NCBI GenBank assembly: GCA_943324395.2
Contig: CALPLL020000004.1
Location: 1 to 22,813, forward strand
Direction: 5' to 3'
Source of the DNA: Rhizobium sp. Q54
GTDB lineage: Bacteria; Bacteroidota; Bacteroidia; Flavobacteriales; Flavobacteriaceae
DNA length: 22,813 bases
How positions within the stretch are numbered: position 1 is the stretch's first letter; every line of letters begins with the position of its first letter. A program made the translations under genes and the position numbers. Below the pieces are notes generated by a model, which was given only the letters and a program-made list of their open reading frames with translations, did no database searches and was not told the origin of the DNA. Shown here one piece after another: positions 13,505 through 21,424 of this stretch.

Positions 13505-13645
13505 TTAGTCTAATGCTCTTACAGTTACGTAATAGCGATAGGCAATTAGTGCTTTTTGCCAATTTTTAGCTTTGGTAACATCCAATCTTTGTTTCGTTAA
13601 ACTTGGTAAAACGAGTTTGTTGATTTTGGCTAGGATTTTGAACAT
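13505..13645 (-). CDS. Small basic conserved flavobacterial protein, 46 aa
   Basis: Starting at the ATG at 13645 the product is MFKILAKINKLVLPSLTKQ and continues DVTKAKNWQKALIAYRYYVT to the end. It is short, basic and amphipathic without an obvious membrane span. The frame stays open upstream to 13705, but the ATG at 13645 is preferred because it follows the stop of the preceding gene by one base (TAC TAA T ATG), the typical spacing of coupled genes. I recognise the pattern from flavobacterial genomes, where such small proteins are sometimes labelled 'SsrA-binding protein'. It lacks the SmpB fold, so that label should not be trusted. Function unknown. Confidence 0.65.
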   Translation of the reverse strand: MFKILAKINKLVLPSLTKQRLDVTKAKNWQKALIAYRYYVTVRALD

Positions 13646-13646
13646 A

Positions 13647-13874
13647 TTAGTATTCTTTATCTTGTTTGTCGTTTGCAATGGCGAAGTTCCTAGATTTTTT
13701 TTCATAAATAGGAAATGATTTATCGCTAGGATTTACAATTACGGTTTTAATTGTAATTTTATCACCCACTTTAAAACTCTTAGTTACCATTTGATAGTCA
13801 AGAAGATAGCTGTCGCAAAAATAATTTCCGTTTTCGTCTAATTCTATTATTCCAGTGTGAATTCCTTTGGCCAT
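13647..13874 (-). CDS. Conserved hypothetical small beta protein, 75 aa
   Basis: 75 residues with alternating strands: THTGIIELDENGNYFCD-like start, then VGDKITIKTVIVNPSDKSF and a charged tail. No signal peptide or known motif. The content suggests a small beta-barrel or OB-like domain. It has a -7 box 25 bp upstream and forms a two-gene unit with the 46-aa gene that follows after one base. Function not recognised. Confidence 0.65.
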   Translation of the reverse strand: MAKGIHTGIIELDENGNYFCDSYLLDYQMVTKSFKVGDKITIKTVIVNPSDKSFPIYEKKSRNFAIANDKQDKEY

Positions 13875-13899
13875 GATGAAAAATTGTTATTTAGTGATG

Positions 13900-13907
13900 C
13901 AAAAATA
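13900..13907 (-). promoter_or_regulatory. Probable -7 box of the two small genes
   Basis: TATTTTTG on the minus strand, 25 bp upstream of the ATG at 13874; matches TAnnTTTG. No -33 element found. Confidence 0.45.
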
Positions 13908-13924
13908 GGTATTTCCTTTTGATA

Positions 13925-15148
13925 TTAACGAATTACGCGAGTTTCTAATTTCAATTGTTTTTGAATCCAAACACAACTAATTGCGGCTATTACTCCAAAT
14001 CCGGCCATTACAAACCAATTCCATTGGTAACCAAAATGCCCAATAATTTCCATTCCTAATTTGGAACTCATAATATGTGCGGTACTGAAACTCATGGTGT
14101 AAATTGCCATATATCGTCCTTCATGTCCTACCGGCGCTCTGCTTAACGCAAATGCATTTGAAAATGGAAAAGAGAAAACTTCTCCTATTGATACAAAAAT
14201 CATACTTATTACCAATATTCCTGCCCAAATATTAATCAATAATAAATAGAAACTAATTGACATTAATAGAGTTCCCCAAAGAATGATTTTCAATTTATGC
14301 ATTTTTTTTCTTTCAAAATAACTAACAATTGGCATTTCTAGAGCGAAAATTAGCAACCCATTTAATGTCATTAATAACCCAGTTTGAAATTCGGTTAAAC
14401 CAAATCTTTCATGGTGGTATAGTGGTAAAGTGGTGAAAAGTTGGAAGAAAATCATTGCTGTGACAAAACTCACAAATAGGAATACCCAAAAAATTTTGTC
14501 TTTAAATACTGAAATTCTTTTTGATTCATCAATTTTTGCGGTTTCGCTGCTAGGCTTTTTCTTCTCTTTAACCAATAAAGCAAATAATCCGATTGCTAAA
14601 ATGCATGTTGATCCGTCCACCCAAAACAATCCACGATAGCCGATGGACATTATAATAAGTCCTCCTAATGCTGGGCCAGCAGCAAATCCAAGGTTTACAG
14701 CTATTCTAACAAGAGTAAGGGCTCGAGTTCTATTTTCAGGTTTTGCGTAAGCCCCGAGCGACACAAACATGGCTGGTCGAAACATGTCGGCTATAACCAT
14801 AATACTAAACATTCCAATGCATAATCCTACAAATGAAGTGACATATTGAAGAAATAAAAATCCAATTCCACTTGTGAATAAACTGAAAATCATGATTTTA
14901 TAAAAGCCTATTTTATCAGATAGTTTTCCACCCAACCAAGAACCCAACATGGACCCAAATCCAAAACAGACCATAATCCAACCCACTTGACTGTAGGAAA
15001 AGTGTAAGTTTTCTTTAAGGTATTTTGATAAAAAAGGAAGTACCATAGTTCCTGCACGATTGATGAAGGTAATAATCGCAAGAATCCAAATTTCTCTGGT
15101 AAAGCCCTTAAAGTTGTTTATGTAGCGATAAAATGCAGTTTTTAACAT
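13925..15148 (-). CDS. Major facilitator superfamily transporter (DHA1-like)
   Basis: 407 residues with about twelve hydrophobic segments, the usual size for a drug/H+ antiporter-type MFS protein of the inner membrane. The loop between segments 2 and 3 carries the MFS motif A, GGKLSDKIGFYK (73-84). The region FAAGPALGGLIIMSIGYRG fits the segment-5 antiporter motif C (GxxxGPxxGG). A central charged loop (KEKKKPSSETAKIDESKR) separates the two six-helix halves. It probably exports small molecules, but the substrate is not visible. Transcribed alone, divergent from the TatD operon, with a -7 box at 15167-15174. Confidence 0.88.
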   Translation of the reverse strand: MLKTAFYRYINNFKGFTREIWILAIITFINRAGTMVLPFLSKYLKENLHFSYSQVGWIMVCFGFGSMLGSWLGGKLSDKIGFYKIMIFSLFTSGIGFLFLQYVTSFVGLCIGMFSIMVIADMFRPAMFVSLGAYAKPENRTRALTLVRIAVNLGFAAGPALGGLIIMSIGYRGLFWVDGSTCILAIGLFALLVKEKKKPSSETAKIDESKRISVFKDKIFWVFLFVSFVTAMIFFQLFTTLPLYHHERFGLTEFQTGLLMTLNGLLIFALEMPIVSYFERKKMHKLKIILWGTLLMSISFYLLLINIWAGILVISMIFVSIGEVFSFPFSNAFALSRAPVGHEGRYMAIYTMSFSTAHIMSSKLGMEIIGHFGYQWNWFVMAGFGVIAAISCVWIQKQLKLETRVIR

Positions 15149-15166
15149 GGAATATAATTGATTTTA

Positions 15167-15174
15167 CAAAGGTA
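15167..15174 (-). promoter_or_regulatory. Probable -7 box of the MFS gene
   Basis: On the minus strand TACCTTTG, matching TAnnTTTG, 18 bp upstream of the ATG at 15148. Confidence 0.45.
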
Positions 15175-15181
15175 ATAAACT

Positions 15182-15212
15182 TTGTGGCTTTATAACTTTT
15201 AAACTATTTTTG
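15182..15212 (+). promoter_or_regulatory. Promoter of the TatD operon, probably giving a leaderless mRNA
   Basis: TTG (15182-15184, within TTTG) and TATTTTTG (15205-15212) are separated by 20 bp, a good -33/-7 pair. The ATG at 15217 lies only 4 bp after the -7 box, so the predicted transcription start falls on or beside the start codon. Confidence 0.6.
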
Positions 15213-15216
15213 CACT

Positions 15217-15867
15217 ATGAATTATTACAATTTACATACTCATCATTTTACAAATCAGGAAGATGTTTTGGAAATAGTGAATCAATATCCACATGTGTTT
15301 GATGATTCTTTGCCTAATTATTCTATTGGAATTCATCCATGGTATATTGTTGAAGACAGAATTGATAGTGATTTACAGATTATTGAAAGTAAATTACAAA
15401 GCATAAATTGCGTAGCTATTGGTGAATGTGGATTGGATAAAAGAATTGAAACCCCAATGGCTTTGCAGCAAATGGTATTTGAGAAACAATTGGCTTTAGC
15501 CGAAAAATATCAAAAGCCAGTAATAATTCATTGCGTTGCAGCTTTTCAAGAAATAATTGCTATTAAAAATAAATTGAATATAACTGTTCCAATGATTATT
15601 CATGGGTTTTCGAAGAATATTGAAGTGGCGAACGAATTGATTAAAAATGGGTTTTACCTTTCATTCGGGAAGTATTTATTATTAAATAGTGAGTTAGAAT
15701 TGGTTTTTAATTCTGTTCCAAATGAAAGATTATTTTTGGAAACGGATACAATTGAGGAAGATATAAAAGCAGTTTATGAATTGGCAGCAAAATATAAAAA
15801 CATAAAATTGGCTGAAATGCAGTCGATAATTGAAAATAATTATAACACTGTTTTAAATAAATTATAA
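15217..15867 (+). CDS. TatD-family metal-dependent hydrolase (short form)
   Basis: 216 residues of the amidohydrolase-like TIM barrel. Metal ligands typical of TatD are in place: His7/His9 in LHTHHF, Glu70 in IGECGLD, His105 in VIIHCV, His129 in MIIHGF and Asp177 in FLETDT. TatD enzymes act as metal-dependent 3'-5' exonucleases or related hydrolases. At 216 residues the protein is some 40 shorter than usual (about 260), mostly through shorter loops, which is common in Bacteroidetes. First gene of an operon: the next ORF starts one base after its stop. Confidence 0.85.
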   Translation: MNYYNLHTHHFTNQEDVLEIVNQYPHVFDDSLPNYSIGIHPWYIVEDRIDSDLQIIESKLQSINCVAIGECGLDKRIETPMALQQMVFEKQLALAEKYQKPVIIHCVAAFQEIIAIKNKLNITVPMIIHGFSKNIEVANELIKNGFYLSFGKYLLLNSELELVFNSVPNERLFLETDTIEEDIKAVYELAAKYKNIKLAEMQSIIENNYNTVLNKL

Positions 15868-15868
15868 A

Positions 15869-16588
15869 ATGGCAGAATGGACTGAAAGAGCAGCTTTGTT
15901 ATTTAAACCAGAAGGATTAAATAAGTTACAAAATGCTAAAGTTTTAGTAGTAGGATTGGGTGGTGTTGGCTCTTTTGCAGCTGAGTTTTTAGCAAGAGCA
16001 GGAGTGGGAACAATGACAATTGTGGATGGAGACGTTGTAGATATAACCAATATTAACCGACAATTGCCTGCATTACATTCCACCGTTGGACAACCAAAAG
16101 TAACGGTTGTTGGGGATCGATTGATGGATATCAACCCAGAATTAAAACTTACACGAATTCAAGAATTTCTTTCTCCAGAACGCGCTTTTGAAATTGTTTC
16201 AAATGAGTACGATTATGTTTTGGATTGTATAGATAGTGTTACCCCAAAATTGAATTTGATTATTGCTTGCAAAAGAAAGAAAGTAAAAATAATTTCAAGC
16301 ATGGGTGCAGGAGGTAAAATGGAAGCTTCGAAAGTTAAAGTGGCCGATATCAGTAAAACGGTCAACTGTTTTTTGGCGAAAGCCATAAAGAAACGCTTAA
16401 AAGCAGTGAAAATCGACAAAGGAATTAAAGTGGTATTTTCATCAGAAATTCAGGATCAAAGCAGTTTGAAAACTACCGATGGAAGTAATTATAAAAAGTC
16501 GTTTTATGGAACTAATAGTTATATGCCCGGATTATTTGGGTTATATGCTGCAGAAACTGTAATACGAAATCTATTAAAAAAAGAATAA
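15869..16588 (+). CDS. tcdA: ThiF/E1-like tRNA threonylcarbamoyladenosine dehydratase
   Basis: 239 residues of the E1-like adenylating fold. The nucleotide loop is VVGLGGVGSFAAEFLARAG (29-35 core). IVDGDVVDITNINRQ holds the acidic residues Asp53/Asp55 and Arg64 that contact ATP, and YDYVLDCIDSVTPKLNLI follows. The size and the C-terminal GLYAAETVIRNLL agree with TcdA (YgdL/CsdL), which uses ATP to cyclise t6A37 of ANN-decoding tRNAs to ct6A. The ubiquitin-like sulfur transfer genes that accompany ThiF or MoeB are absent nearby, which supports TcdA. It lies one base after the TatD gene and overlaps the next ATG by one base. Confidence 0.88.
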   Translation: MAEWTERAALLFKPEGLNKLQNAKVLVVGLGGVGSFAAEFLARAGVGTMTIVDGDVVDITNINRQLPALHSTVGQPKVTVVGDRLMDINPELKLTRIQEFLSPERAFEIVSNEYDYVLDCIDSVTPKLNLIIACKRKKVKIISSMGAGGKMEASKVKVADISKTVNCFLAKAIKKRLKAVKIDKGIKVVFSSEIQDQSSLKTTDGSNYKKSFYGTNSYMPGLFGLYAAETVIRNLLKKE

Positions 16589-17241
16589 TGATACAAACAG
16601 TAATTTTTGATATGGATGGCGTAATTGTAGATACTGAACCGGTTCACAGATATGCTTATTTCCAACATTTTTCTGAGTTAAGTATTGATGTTTCTGAGGA
16701 GATGTTTACCTCTTTCACTGGAAATTCTACCCGTAATGTTTTTCAAAGAGTTAATACTATTTTTAATTTAAATGCCGATGTTGAAGAGCTAATTTTAAGA
16801 AAAAGAACTATTTTTAATGATGCTTTTGATCATAAAGAAGACTTAGAATTGCTGGAAGGTGTAGAAAATTTAATCAAAAATTTACATGAAAACGGCGTTG
16901 AATTGATATTAGCATCTTCCGCTTCAAAAGTTACTATTGATCGTGTATTTCGACGCTTTGGATTGCATCCTTTTTTTAAACATATTGTGAGCGGTGAAGA
17001 TTTTCCGAAATCGAAACCACATCCAGCAATATTTGAATTTGCTGCCTCATTATCAAAAGCTCCAAAAGAAAATTGCATCGTTATTGAAGACAGTACGAAC
17101 GGGGTTTTAGCAGCAAAAGCGGCTGGAATTTATTGCGTGGGTTACAATAGTATTCACTCTAAACTTCAAGATTTATCTAAAGCGGATACAGTAATAAATC
17201 ACTTTAATGAATTGGATTATAATATTATCGCCAATTTATAA
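16588..17241 (+). CDS. HAD-superfamily phosphatase / beta-phosphoglucomutase-like protein
   Basis: 217 residues. HAD motif I is FDMDGVIVDTEP with nucleophile Asp8 and acid Asp10, motif II ILASSAS (Ser110/Ser111), motif III Lys143 in SKSKPHP-like FPKSKPHP, and motif IV VIEDSTNG (Glu167/Asp168). A helical cap lies between motifs I and II (about 17-85). The arrangement is that of the PgmB/GPH subfamily, which dephosphorylates or isomerises small phosphosugars. True beta-phosphoglucomutase cannot be claimed without testing, since no maltose phosphorylase gene is nearby. Starts in the stop of the preceding gene (TAATG). It ends one base from the convergent photolyase gene, with no terminator between. 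Confidence 0.85.
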   Translation: MIQTVIFDMDGVIVDTEPVHRYAYFQHFSELSIDVSEEMFTSFTGNSTRNVFQRVNTIFNLNADVEELILRKRTIFNDAFDHKEDLELLEGVENLIKNLHENGVELILASSASKVTIDRVFRRFGLHPFFKHIVSGEDFPKSKPHPAIFEFAASLSKAPKENCIVIEDSTNGVLAAKAAGIYCVGYNSIHSKLQDLSKADTVINHFNELDYNIIANL

Positions 17242-17242
17242 T

Positions 17243-18529
17243 TTATCCGACAGCTTCTTTAAAAACTCGAAGGCATCTTTCACGTGCAAACACATGATCT
17301 ACAATAGGTTGAGGATAACTAAAATCTTGTAGTTCAGGAATCCACTTTTTAATGTAAACCAATTCTTTATCAAATTTTTTGACTTGTTCTGTAGGATTAA
17401 AAATTCTAAAATATGGAGCTGCATCAACACCGGAACCTGCTGCCCATTGCCAATTACCAACATTGCTGGATTGTTCATAATCTAAAAGTTTTGTTGCAAA
17501 ATAGGTTTCTCCCCAACGCCAATCTATCATTAAATGTTTACAAAGAAAACTAGCAACAATCATTCTCACTCGGTTGTGCATGTGTCCTGTAGCATTTAAT
17601 TCTCGCATTCCGGCATCAACAAAAGGATAACCAGTTTTTCCTTCGCACCATTTTTGAAACTCTTCTTCGTTGTTATTCCATTTTATCGCATCGTATTTTG
17701 GTCGAAAACTTTTTTTATTAGTATGTGGAAAGTGCCATAATATTTGCATAAAAAACTCTCTCCAAATGAGTTCGTTTAAGTAGGTTTCTCTTTTGTGAGA
17801 AGCTGCATTGGCAACTATTTTTCTAATACTAACTGAACCAAATCTGAGATGAGTTCCTATCATTGAAGTGCCTTCTATAGCTGGAAAATTTCGAGTATCT
17901 TCATAATTTTCAATTAATTTATCTGAAGTATCAAAATGGGCTACTTTAATTTTTGACTGCTCGAAACCAATATCTTTTAAACTTAAAAAGGGGTAGGAGT
18001 GATATACAATATTGTTAAGTAATTTTTCAGATTCAAAGTGCTCTAATTTTGTTCTTTGAAATAAGTCTTTCCATTTTCTGGAGTAAGGAGTATAAACTAC
18101 ATAGGGAGTTTGATCGTCCTTTACTACCTCACTTTTCTCAAAAATTACTTGGTCTTTAAAGGTGTGAAATTCAATATTTTTTTCTTTTAAAATTGAAGTG
18201 ATTTCTTGATCTCTTTTTTTTGCGTAAGGTTCATAATCGTGGTTGGTATAGATTGCTTCGATTTGATTTTCAGAAATTATTTGATTAATTATTGTTATTG
18301 GATCACCATGAAAAATAGCTAAATTTTTGCCGAATTTTTGCAATTCAGTATCAATTTTATCCAATCTTTCATGGATAAAACTCACTCGAGCGTCGTCTTT
18401 AGGAAGTTCGTCTATTATATTTTTATCGAATATAAATAGAGGTAAAACTTCTGAATTACTATTTAAAGCTTCAAAAAATCCTTTATTGTCATCAACTCTT
18501 AAATCACGTCTAAACCAAAATACATTCAT
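17243..18529 (-). CDS. phrB: Deoxyribodipyrimidine photo-lyase (cryptochrome/photolyase family)
   Basis: 428 residues. The N-terminal Rossmann domain starts NVFWFRRDLRVDDN, the hallmark of class I photolyases. The C-terminal FAD domain has WREFFMQILWHFP, then DAGMRELNATGHMHNRVRMI, then WRWGETYFATKLLDYEQSSN and NWQWAAGSGVDAAPYFRIFNP. The enzyme uses light and FADH- to split cyclobutane pyrimidine dimers. Length is slightly below the 450-470 of E. coli-type enzymes but all core motifs are present. It follows the SRPBCC gene after 2 bp, a pairing seen in other Bacteroidetes, so both are likely part of a light- or stress-related operon. Confidence 0.94.
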   Translation of the reverse strand: MNVFWFRRDLRVDDNKGFFEALNSNSEVLPLFIFDKNIIDELPKDDARVSFIHERLDKIDTELQKFGKNLAIFHGDPITIINQIISENQIEAIYTNHDYEPYAKKRDQEITSILKEKNIEFHTFKDQVIFEKSEVVKDDQTPYVVYTPYSRKWKDLFQRTKLEHFESEKLLNNIVYHSYPFLSLKDIGFEQSKIKVAHFDTSDKLIENYEDTRNFPAIEGTSMIGTHLRFGSVSIRKIVANAASHKRETYLNELIWREFFMQILWHFPHTNKKSFRPKYDAIKWNNNEEEFQKWCEGKTGYPFVDAGMRELNATGHMHNRVRMIVASFLCKHLMIDWRWGETYFATKLLDYEQSSNVGNWQWAAGSGVDAAPYFRIFNPTEQVKKFDKELVYIKKWIPELQDFSYPQPIVDHVFARERCLRVFKEAVG

Positions 18530-18531
18530 TT

Positions 18532-19002
18532 TTAAACTTCTTTAAATTCACCAAAAAGAGCAATTAATTTTGTTCTTCGATAATCAAATATCTCATTTAA
18601 TTTTGGTTTAACCAATATAGGATGTACCATCTGACCAAGAATTCCCATTGGAACTTTATAGTCAATAATATCCTCCATTTCTACACCGCCAGGAATTTCT
18701 TTTATAAAGTGTTTGTGATGCCAAAGTGAATAAGGTCCAAATCGTTGCTCGTCAACAAAATATTGTCTATCAATAACATGTGTAATTTCAGTTACCCATT
18801 TCATTGGAATTCCTAATACCGGTGTCACAATATATTGAATAATTTGGCCTGGATACATGGGCCTATCATCGCCTGAAAGCGTTACAAATCCCATGTAATC
18901 GGGAGTAATCAATTTTAAATTTTTAGGATCTGACAAAAAACTCCATGCTTCATCAAGTGAAATAGGTAATTTCTGTATTGCTTTATACGTGTATATTTTC
19001 AT
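18532..19002 (-). CDS. SRPBCC-fold (START-like) ligand-binding protein
   Basis: 156 residues from the ATG at 19002. It begins KIYTYKAIQKLPISLDEAWS, followed by FLSDPKNLKLITPDYMGF, the usual opening of the polyketide-cyclase/coenzyme Q-binding SRPBCC group, and ends with a long helix (VKPKLNEIFDYRRTKLIALF). The fold forms a hydrophobic pocket; ligand unknown. An in-frame ATG at 19029 would add nine residues (MYFCIKIKI), but it overlaps the -7 box at 19019-19026, so the start at 19002 is preferred. Upstream partner of photolyase in a two-gene unit. Confidence 0.82.
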   Translation of the reverse strand: MKIYTYKAIQKLPISLDEAWSFLSDPKNLKLITPDYMGFVTLSGDDRPMYPGQIIQYIVTPVLGIPMKWVTEITHVIDRQYFVDEQRFGPYSLWHHKHFIKEIPGGVEMEDIIDYKVPMGILGQMVHPILVKPKLNEIFDYRRTKLIALFGEFKEV

Positions 19003-19018
19003 TATTTTAATTTTGATA

Positions 19019-19026
19019 CAAAAATA
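19019..19026 (-). promoter_or_regulatory. Probable -7 box of the SRPBCC-photolyase operon
   Basis: On the minus strand TATTTTTG, matching TAnnTTTG, 16 bp upstream of the preferred ATG at 19002. Its place decides against the earlier in-frame start at 19029. Confidence 0.5.
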
Positions 19027-19111
19027 CAATTGTTTATCTTTTAAAAGAATAGGTTAAACAAGTTATTTTTAAAATATATATGAATTCTTTATATTTACAA
19101 AATTGAATTCG

Positions 19112-19119
19112 TAAATTTG
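19112..19119 (+). promoter_or_regulatory. Probable -7 box of the DUF2911 gene
   Basis: TAAATTTG matches the -7 consensus, 21 bp before the ATG at 19141. No -33 element at the usual spacing. Confidence 0.45.
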
Positions 19120-19140
19120 AAAAATTTAAAAATATAAATC

Positions 19141-19986
19141 ATGAAAAAAGTTGTTTTGCTATTAGCACTATTATTAAATTCTTTGACTTTTCAGTCGCAA
19201 ATTGTAACGCCACAGCCAAGTCCCAAATGTATTTTAAATCAAATGGTAGGTTTAACAGATGTAGAGATCGAATATTCTCGACCAGGAGTAAAAGGTAGAA
19301 ATGTATTTGGTGATTTAGTTCCCTTTGGAAAAGTTTGGAGAACGGGAGCCAACTCAAACACTACAATTAGTTTCAGTGAGGATGTTGTTATAGATGGTAA
19401 AACACTTAAAAAAGGTAAATATGCTTTATATACTTTACCAAAAGTGGAAAGCTGGGAAGTTATTTTTTATTCAAAAACAGACAATTGGGGTACTCCAGAA
19501 GTTTGGGATGAAGCTGACGTAGCCGTTAGAGCTACCGTGGTTCCTCAAATGCTGAATAAAAATGTTGAAAATTTAACAATTGACATCAACAACTTAGATA
19601 ATAATTTTGGTTATCTGAATGTAAGTTGGGAAAAGACATTGGTATCATTAAAATTTGAGGTTCCAACTCAAAAAATGGCTATGGCAAGCATCGATAAAAT
19701 TATGGCTGGACCTTCAGCTGTAGATTATTTTTCAGCTGCACAGTTTTATTTACAATCGAATGGTGACATGAATAAAGCACTTTCATATGTTAACAAAGCA
19801 TTGGAGTTAAATAAAGCAACTCCTTATTGGTACACTAAGTTAAAATCATTAATTCAGGCAAAATTAGGAGATAAAAAAGGTGCTATTGAAACGGCTAAAA
19901 TTTCATTAGCAGCAGCCAAAATTGCTAAGAATAATGATTATGTAAAAATGAATGAGGATAATATTGCTGAATGGAGTAAGAAATAA
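19141..19986 (+). CDS. Exported DUF2911-domain protein with C-terminal helical repeats
   Basis: 281 residues. The signal peptide is about 1-20 (ending LTFQSQ). The DUF2911 domain follows, recognisable from EIEYSRPGVKGRNVFGDLVP, then FGKVWRTGANSNTTISFSED, then GKYALYTLPK and FYSKTDNWGTPEVWDE. Residues about 190-280 form TPR-like helical repeats (AQFYLQSNGDMNKALSYVNKA and a second copy). DUF2911 proteins are frequent in Bacteroidetes and located outside the cytoplasm; their biochemical role is not known to me. The gene is a single unit with its own strong terminator. Confidence 0.85.
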   Translation: MKKVVLLLALLLNSLTFQSQIVTPQPSPKCILNQMVGLTDVEIEYSRPGVKGRNVFGDLVPFGKVWRTGANSNTTISFSEDVVIDGKTLKKGKYALYTLPKVESWEVIFYSKTDNWGTPEVWDEADVAVRATVVPQMLNKNVENLTIDINNLDNNFGYLNVSWEKTLVSLKFEVPTQKMAMASIDKIMAGPSAVDYFSAAQFYLQSNGDMNKALSYVNKALELNKATPYWYTKLKSLIQAKLGDKKGAIETAKISLAAAKIAKNNDYVKMNEDNIAEWSKK

Positions 19987-20009
19987 ATTACTCAATAAAA
20001 TCAATTTTA

Positions 20010-20046
20010 AACACCTAAATTTACATTTAATTTAGGTGTTTTTTTT
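20010..20046 (+). terminator. Rho-independent terminator of the DUF2911 gene
   Basis: AACACCTAAATT (20010-20021) pairs with AATTTAGGTGTT (20029-20040), a 12-bp perfect stem followed by a run of T. Confidence 0.92.
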
Positions 20047-20058
20047 ATTCATTTCCTT

Positions 20059-20066
20059 TATCTTTG
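20059..20066 (+). promoter_or_regulatory. Probable -7 box of the gene at 20086
   Basis: TATCTTTG matches TAnnTTTG and ends 19 bp before the ATG; it lies directly after the preceding terminator. Confidence 0.5.
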
Positions 20067-20085
20067 GGAGAAATATATTTACCAA

Positions 20086-21348
20086 ATGAACTTTAAGAAT
20101 TCTGTAGTTCTATTTATTTTGTTTGTTTCATTTTCTATGAAAGCTTCTTTTATTTTGCTTCCAATGGATGAAACAACGCAACAAAACCACCTAAAAGCGT
20201 ATGGAATTACCTATTGGTGTTTGGACAAAAAATACAAAGCCAGTTGGTTACTCAATTATAGAGGCGGTTCTTTTCTATTGCCAGATGCAGAAGAAATCCG
20301 AAAAGAATGTCAAATACGCGGAGTTAGTTTTGAAGTGCTTTCCGATGCTGAAACCAATTCAATTCTGAATGATATTTCAAGTCCTTCTCAAAATATGGAA
20401 AACGTAATTTTGGAGAAAGCTCCGAAAATTGCAGTTTATACACCAAAAGGAAAACAACCCTGGGACGATGCAGTTACAATGGTTTTAACCTATGCCGAAA
20501 TTCCTTTTACCCCAATTTATGACGAAGAGGTTTTGTCGGACGGATTGTTGCTTTACGATTGGTTGCATTTGCATCACGAAGATTTTACTGGACAATACGG
20601 TAAGTTTTTTGGTGCCTATAGAAACACTCCTTGGTATATAGAACAAAAAAATGATGCTGAGAAATTAGCTTTGAAATTAGGTTATAATAAAGTTTCAGAA
20701 GAGAAATTGGCTGTAGCCAAAAAAATTAGAGATTTTGTAATTGGTGGCGGTTTTATGTTTGCCATGTGTTCCGCTACTGACAGTTTTGATATCGCTTTAT
20801 CGGCTGAAGGAGTTGATATTTGCGAACCAATGTTTGACGGAGATCCAAGTGAAGGTAATTATCAATCTAGAATAGATTTTTCAAAAACATTCGCTTTCAA
20901 AGATTTTATTTTAGATAGAAAACCGGAACATTATGAGTTTTCATCTATTGATATGACTGAAAAACGCCAATTACCAATGGAGAAAGATTATTTCACTTTG
21001 ATGGAATTTTCCGCAAAATGGGATGTTATTCCAACAATGTTATGTCAAAATCATACCCAATTAGTGAAAGGTTTTATGGGGCAAACTACTGCTTTTACAA
21101 GAGATCAGATTAAATCCAACGTTTTAATTTTAGGTGAAAATGCTTTGAATAGCGAAGCGAGATACATTCATGGACAAAAAGGGAAGGGCTTTTTTACTTT
21201 TTTTGGAGGTCATGACCCAGAAGATTATCAACACAGAGTAGGCGATGAGCCAACAGTTTTAGATTTACATCCAAATTCACCTGGATTTCGGTTAATATTA
21301 AACAACGTTCTTTTTCCCGCAGCTAAGAAAAAGAAGCAAAAAACCTAA
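20086..21348 (+). CDS. Exported protein of the family often labelled 'asparagine synthetase B'; amidotransferase-like, function unknown
   Basis: 420 residues. A signal peptide covers about 1-20 (ending MKAS), then SFILLPMDETTQQNHLKAYG. The central segment GGGFMFAMCSATDSFDIAL, with a Cys in a tight turn after small residues, recalls the nucleophile elbow of class I glutamine-amidotransferase-like domains. KIAVYTPKGKQPWDDAV opens that domain. FFTFFGGHDPEDYQH near the end may supply the histidine. The family is widespread in Bacteroidetes and is often labelled 'asparagine synthetase B' in databases. True AsnB has an N-terminal Cys2 nucleophile and an SGGxDS ATP loop, and neither is present here; the protein is also exported. 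I therefore treat the enzyme name as unsupported. Confidence 0.75.
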   Translation: MNFKNSVVLFILFVSFSMKASFILLPMDETTQQNHLKAYGITYWCLDKKYKASWLLNYRGGSFLLPDAEEIRKECQIRGVSFEVLSDAETNSILNDISSPSQNMENVILEKAPKIAVYTPKGKQPWDDAVTMVLTYAEIPFTPIYDEEVLSDGLLLYDWLHLHHEDFTGQYGKFFGAYRNTPWYIEQKNDAEKLALKLGYNKVSEEKLAVAKKIRDFVIGGGFMFAMCSATDSFDIALSAEGVDICEPMFDGDPSEGNYQSRIDFSKTFAFKDFILDRKPEHYEFSSIDMTEKRQLPMEKDYFTLMEFSAKWDVIPTMLCQNHTQLVKGFMGQTTAFTRDQIKSNVLILGENALNSEARYIHGQKGKGFFTFFGGHDPEDYQHRVGDEPTVLDLHPNSPGFRLILNNVLFPAAKKKKQKT

Positions 21349-21360
21349 TATATAGAAAAC

Positions 21361-21389
21361 AAAAAACCATTCTTTCGAATGGTTTTTTT
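21361..21389. terminator. Bidirectional terminator between convergent genes
   Basis: AAAAAACCATTC (21361-21372) pairs with GAATGGTTTTTT (21377-21388) around TTTC. A-rich and T-rich flanks give a T run on either strand, so it can end both the plus-strand gene at 21348 and the minus-strand rplT operon. Confidence 0.9.
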
Positions 21390-21424
21390 ATAGTAAGTAA
21401 GTTTAAATATTGTTTATAAAACGT

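Noticed and set aside
13925..15148. Short open frames antisense to the MFS gene and to other long genes (for example 14430-14639, 15862-16134, 1156-1401)
   Set aside because: They lie opposite well-supported genes, lack promoters or recognisable domains, and reflect codon bias of the true strand.
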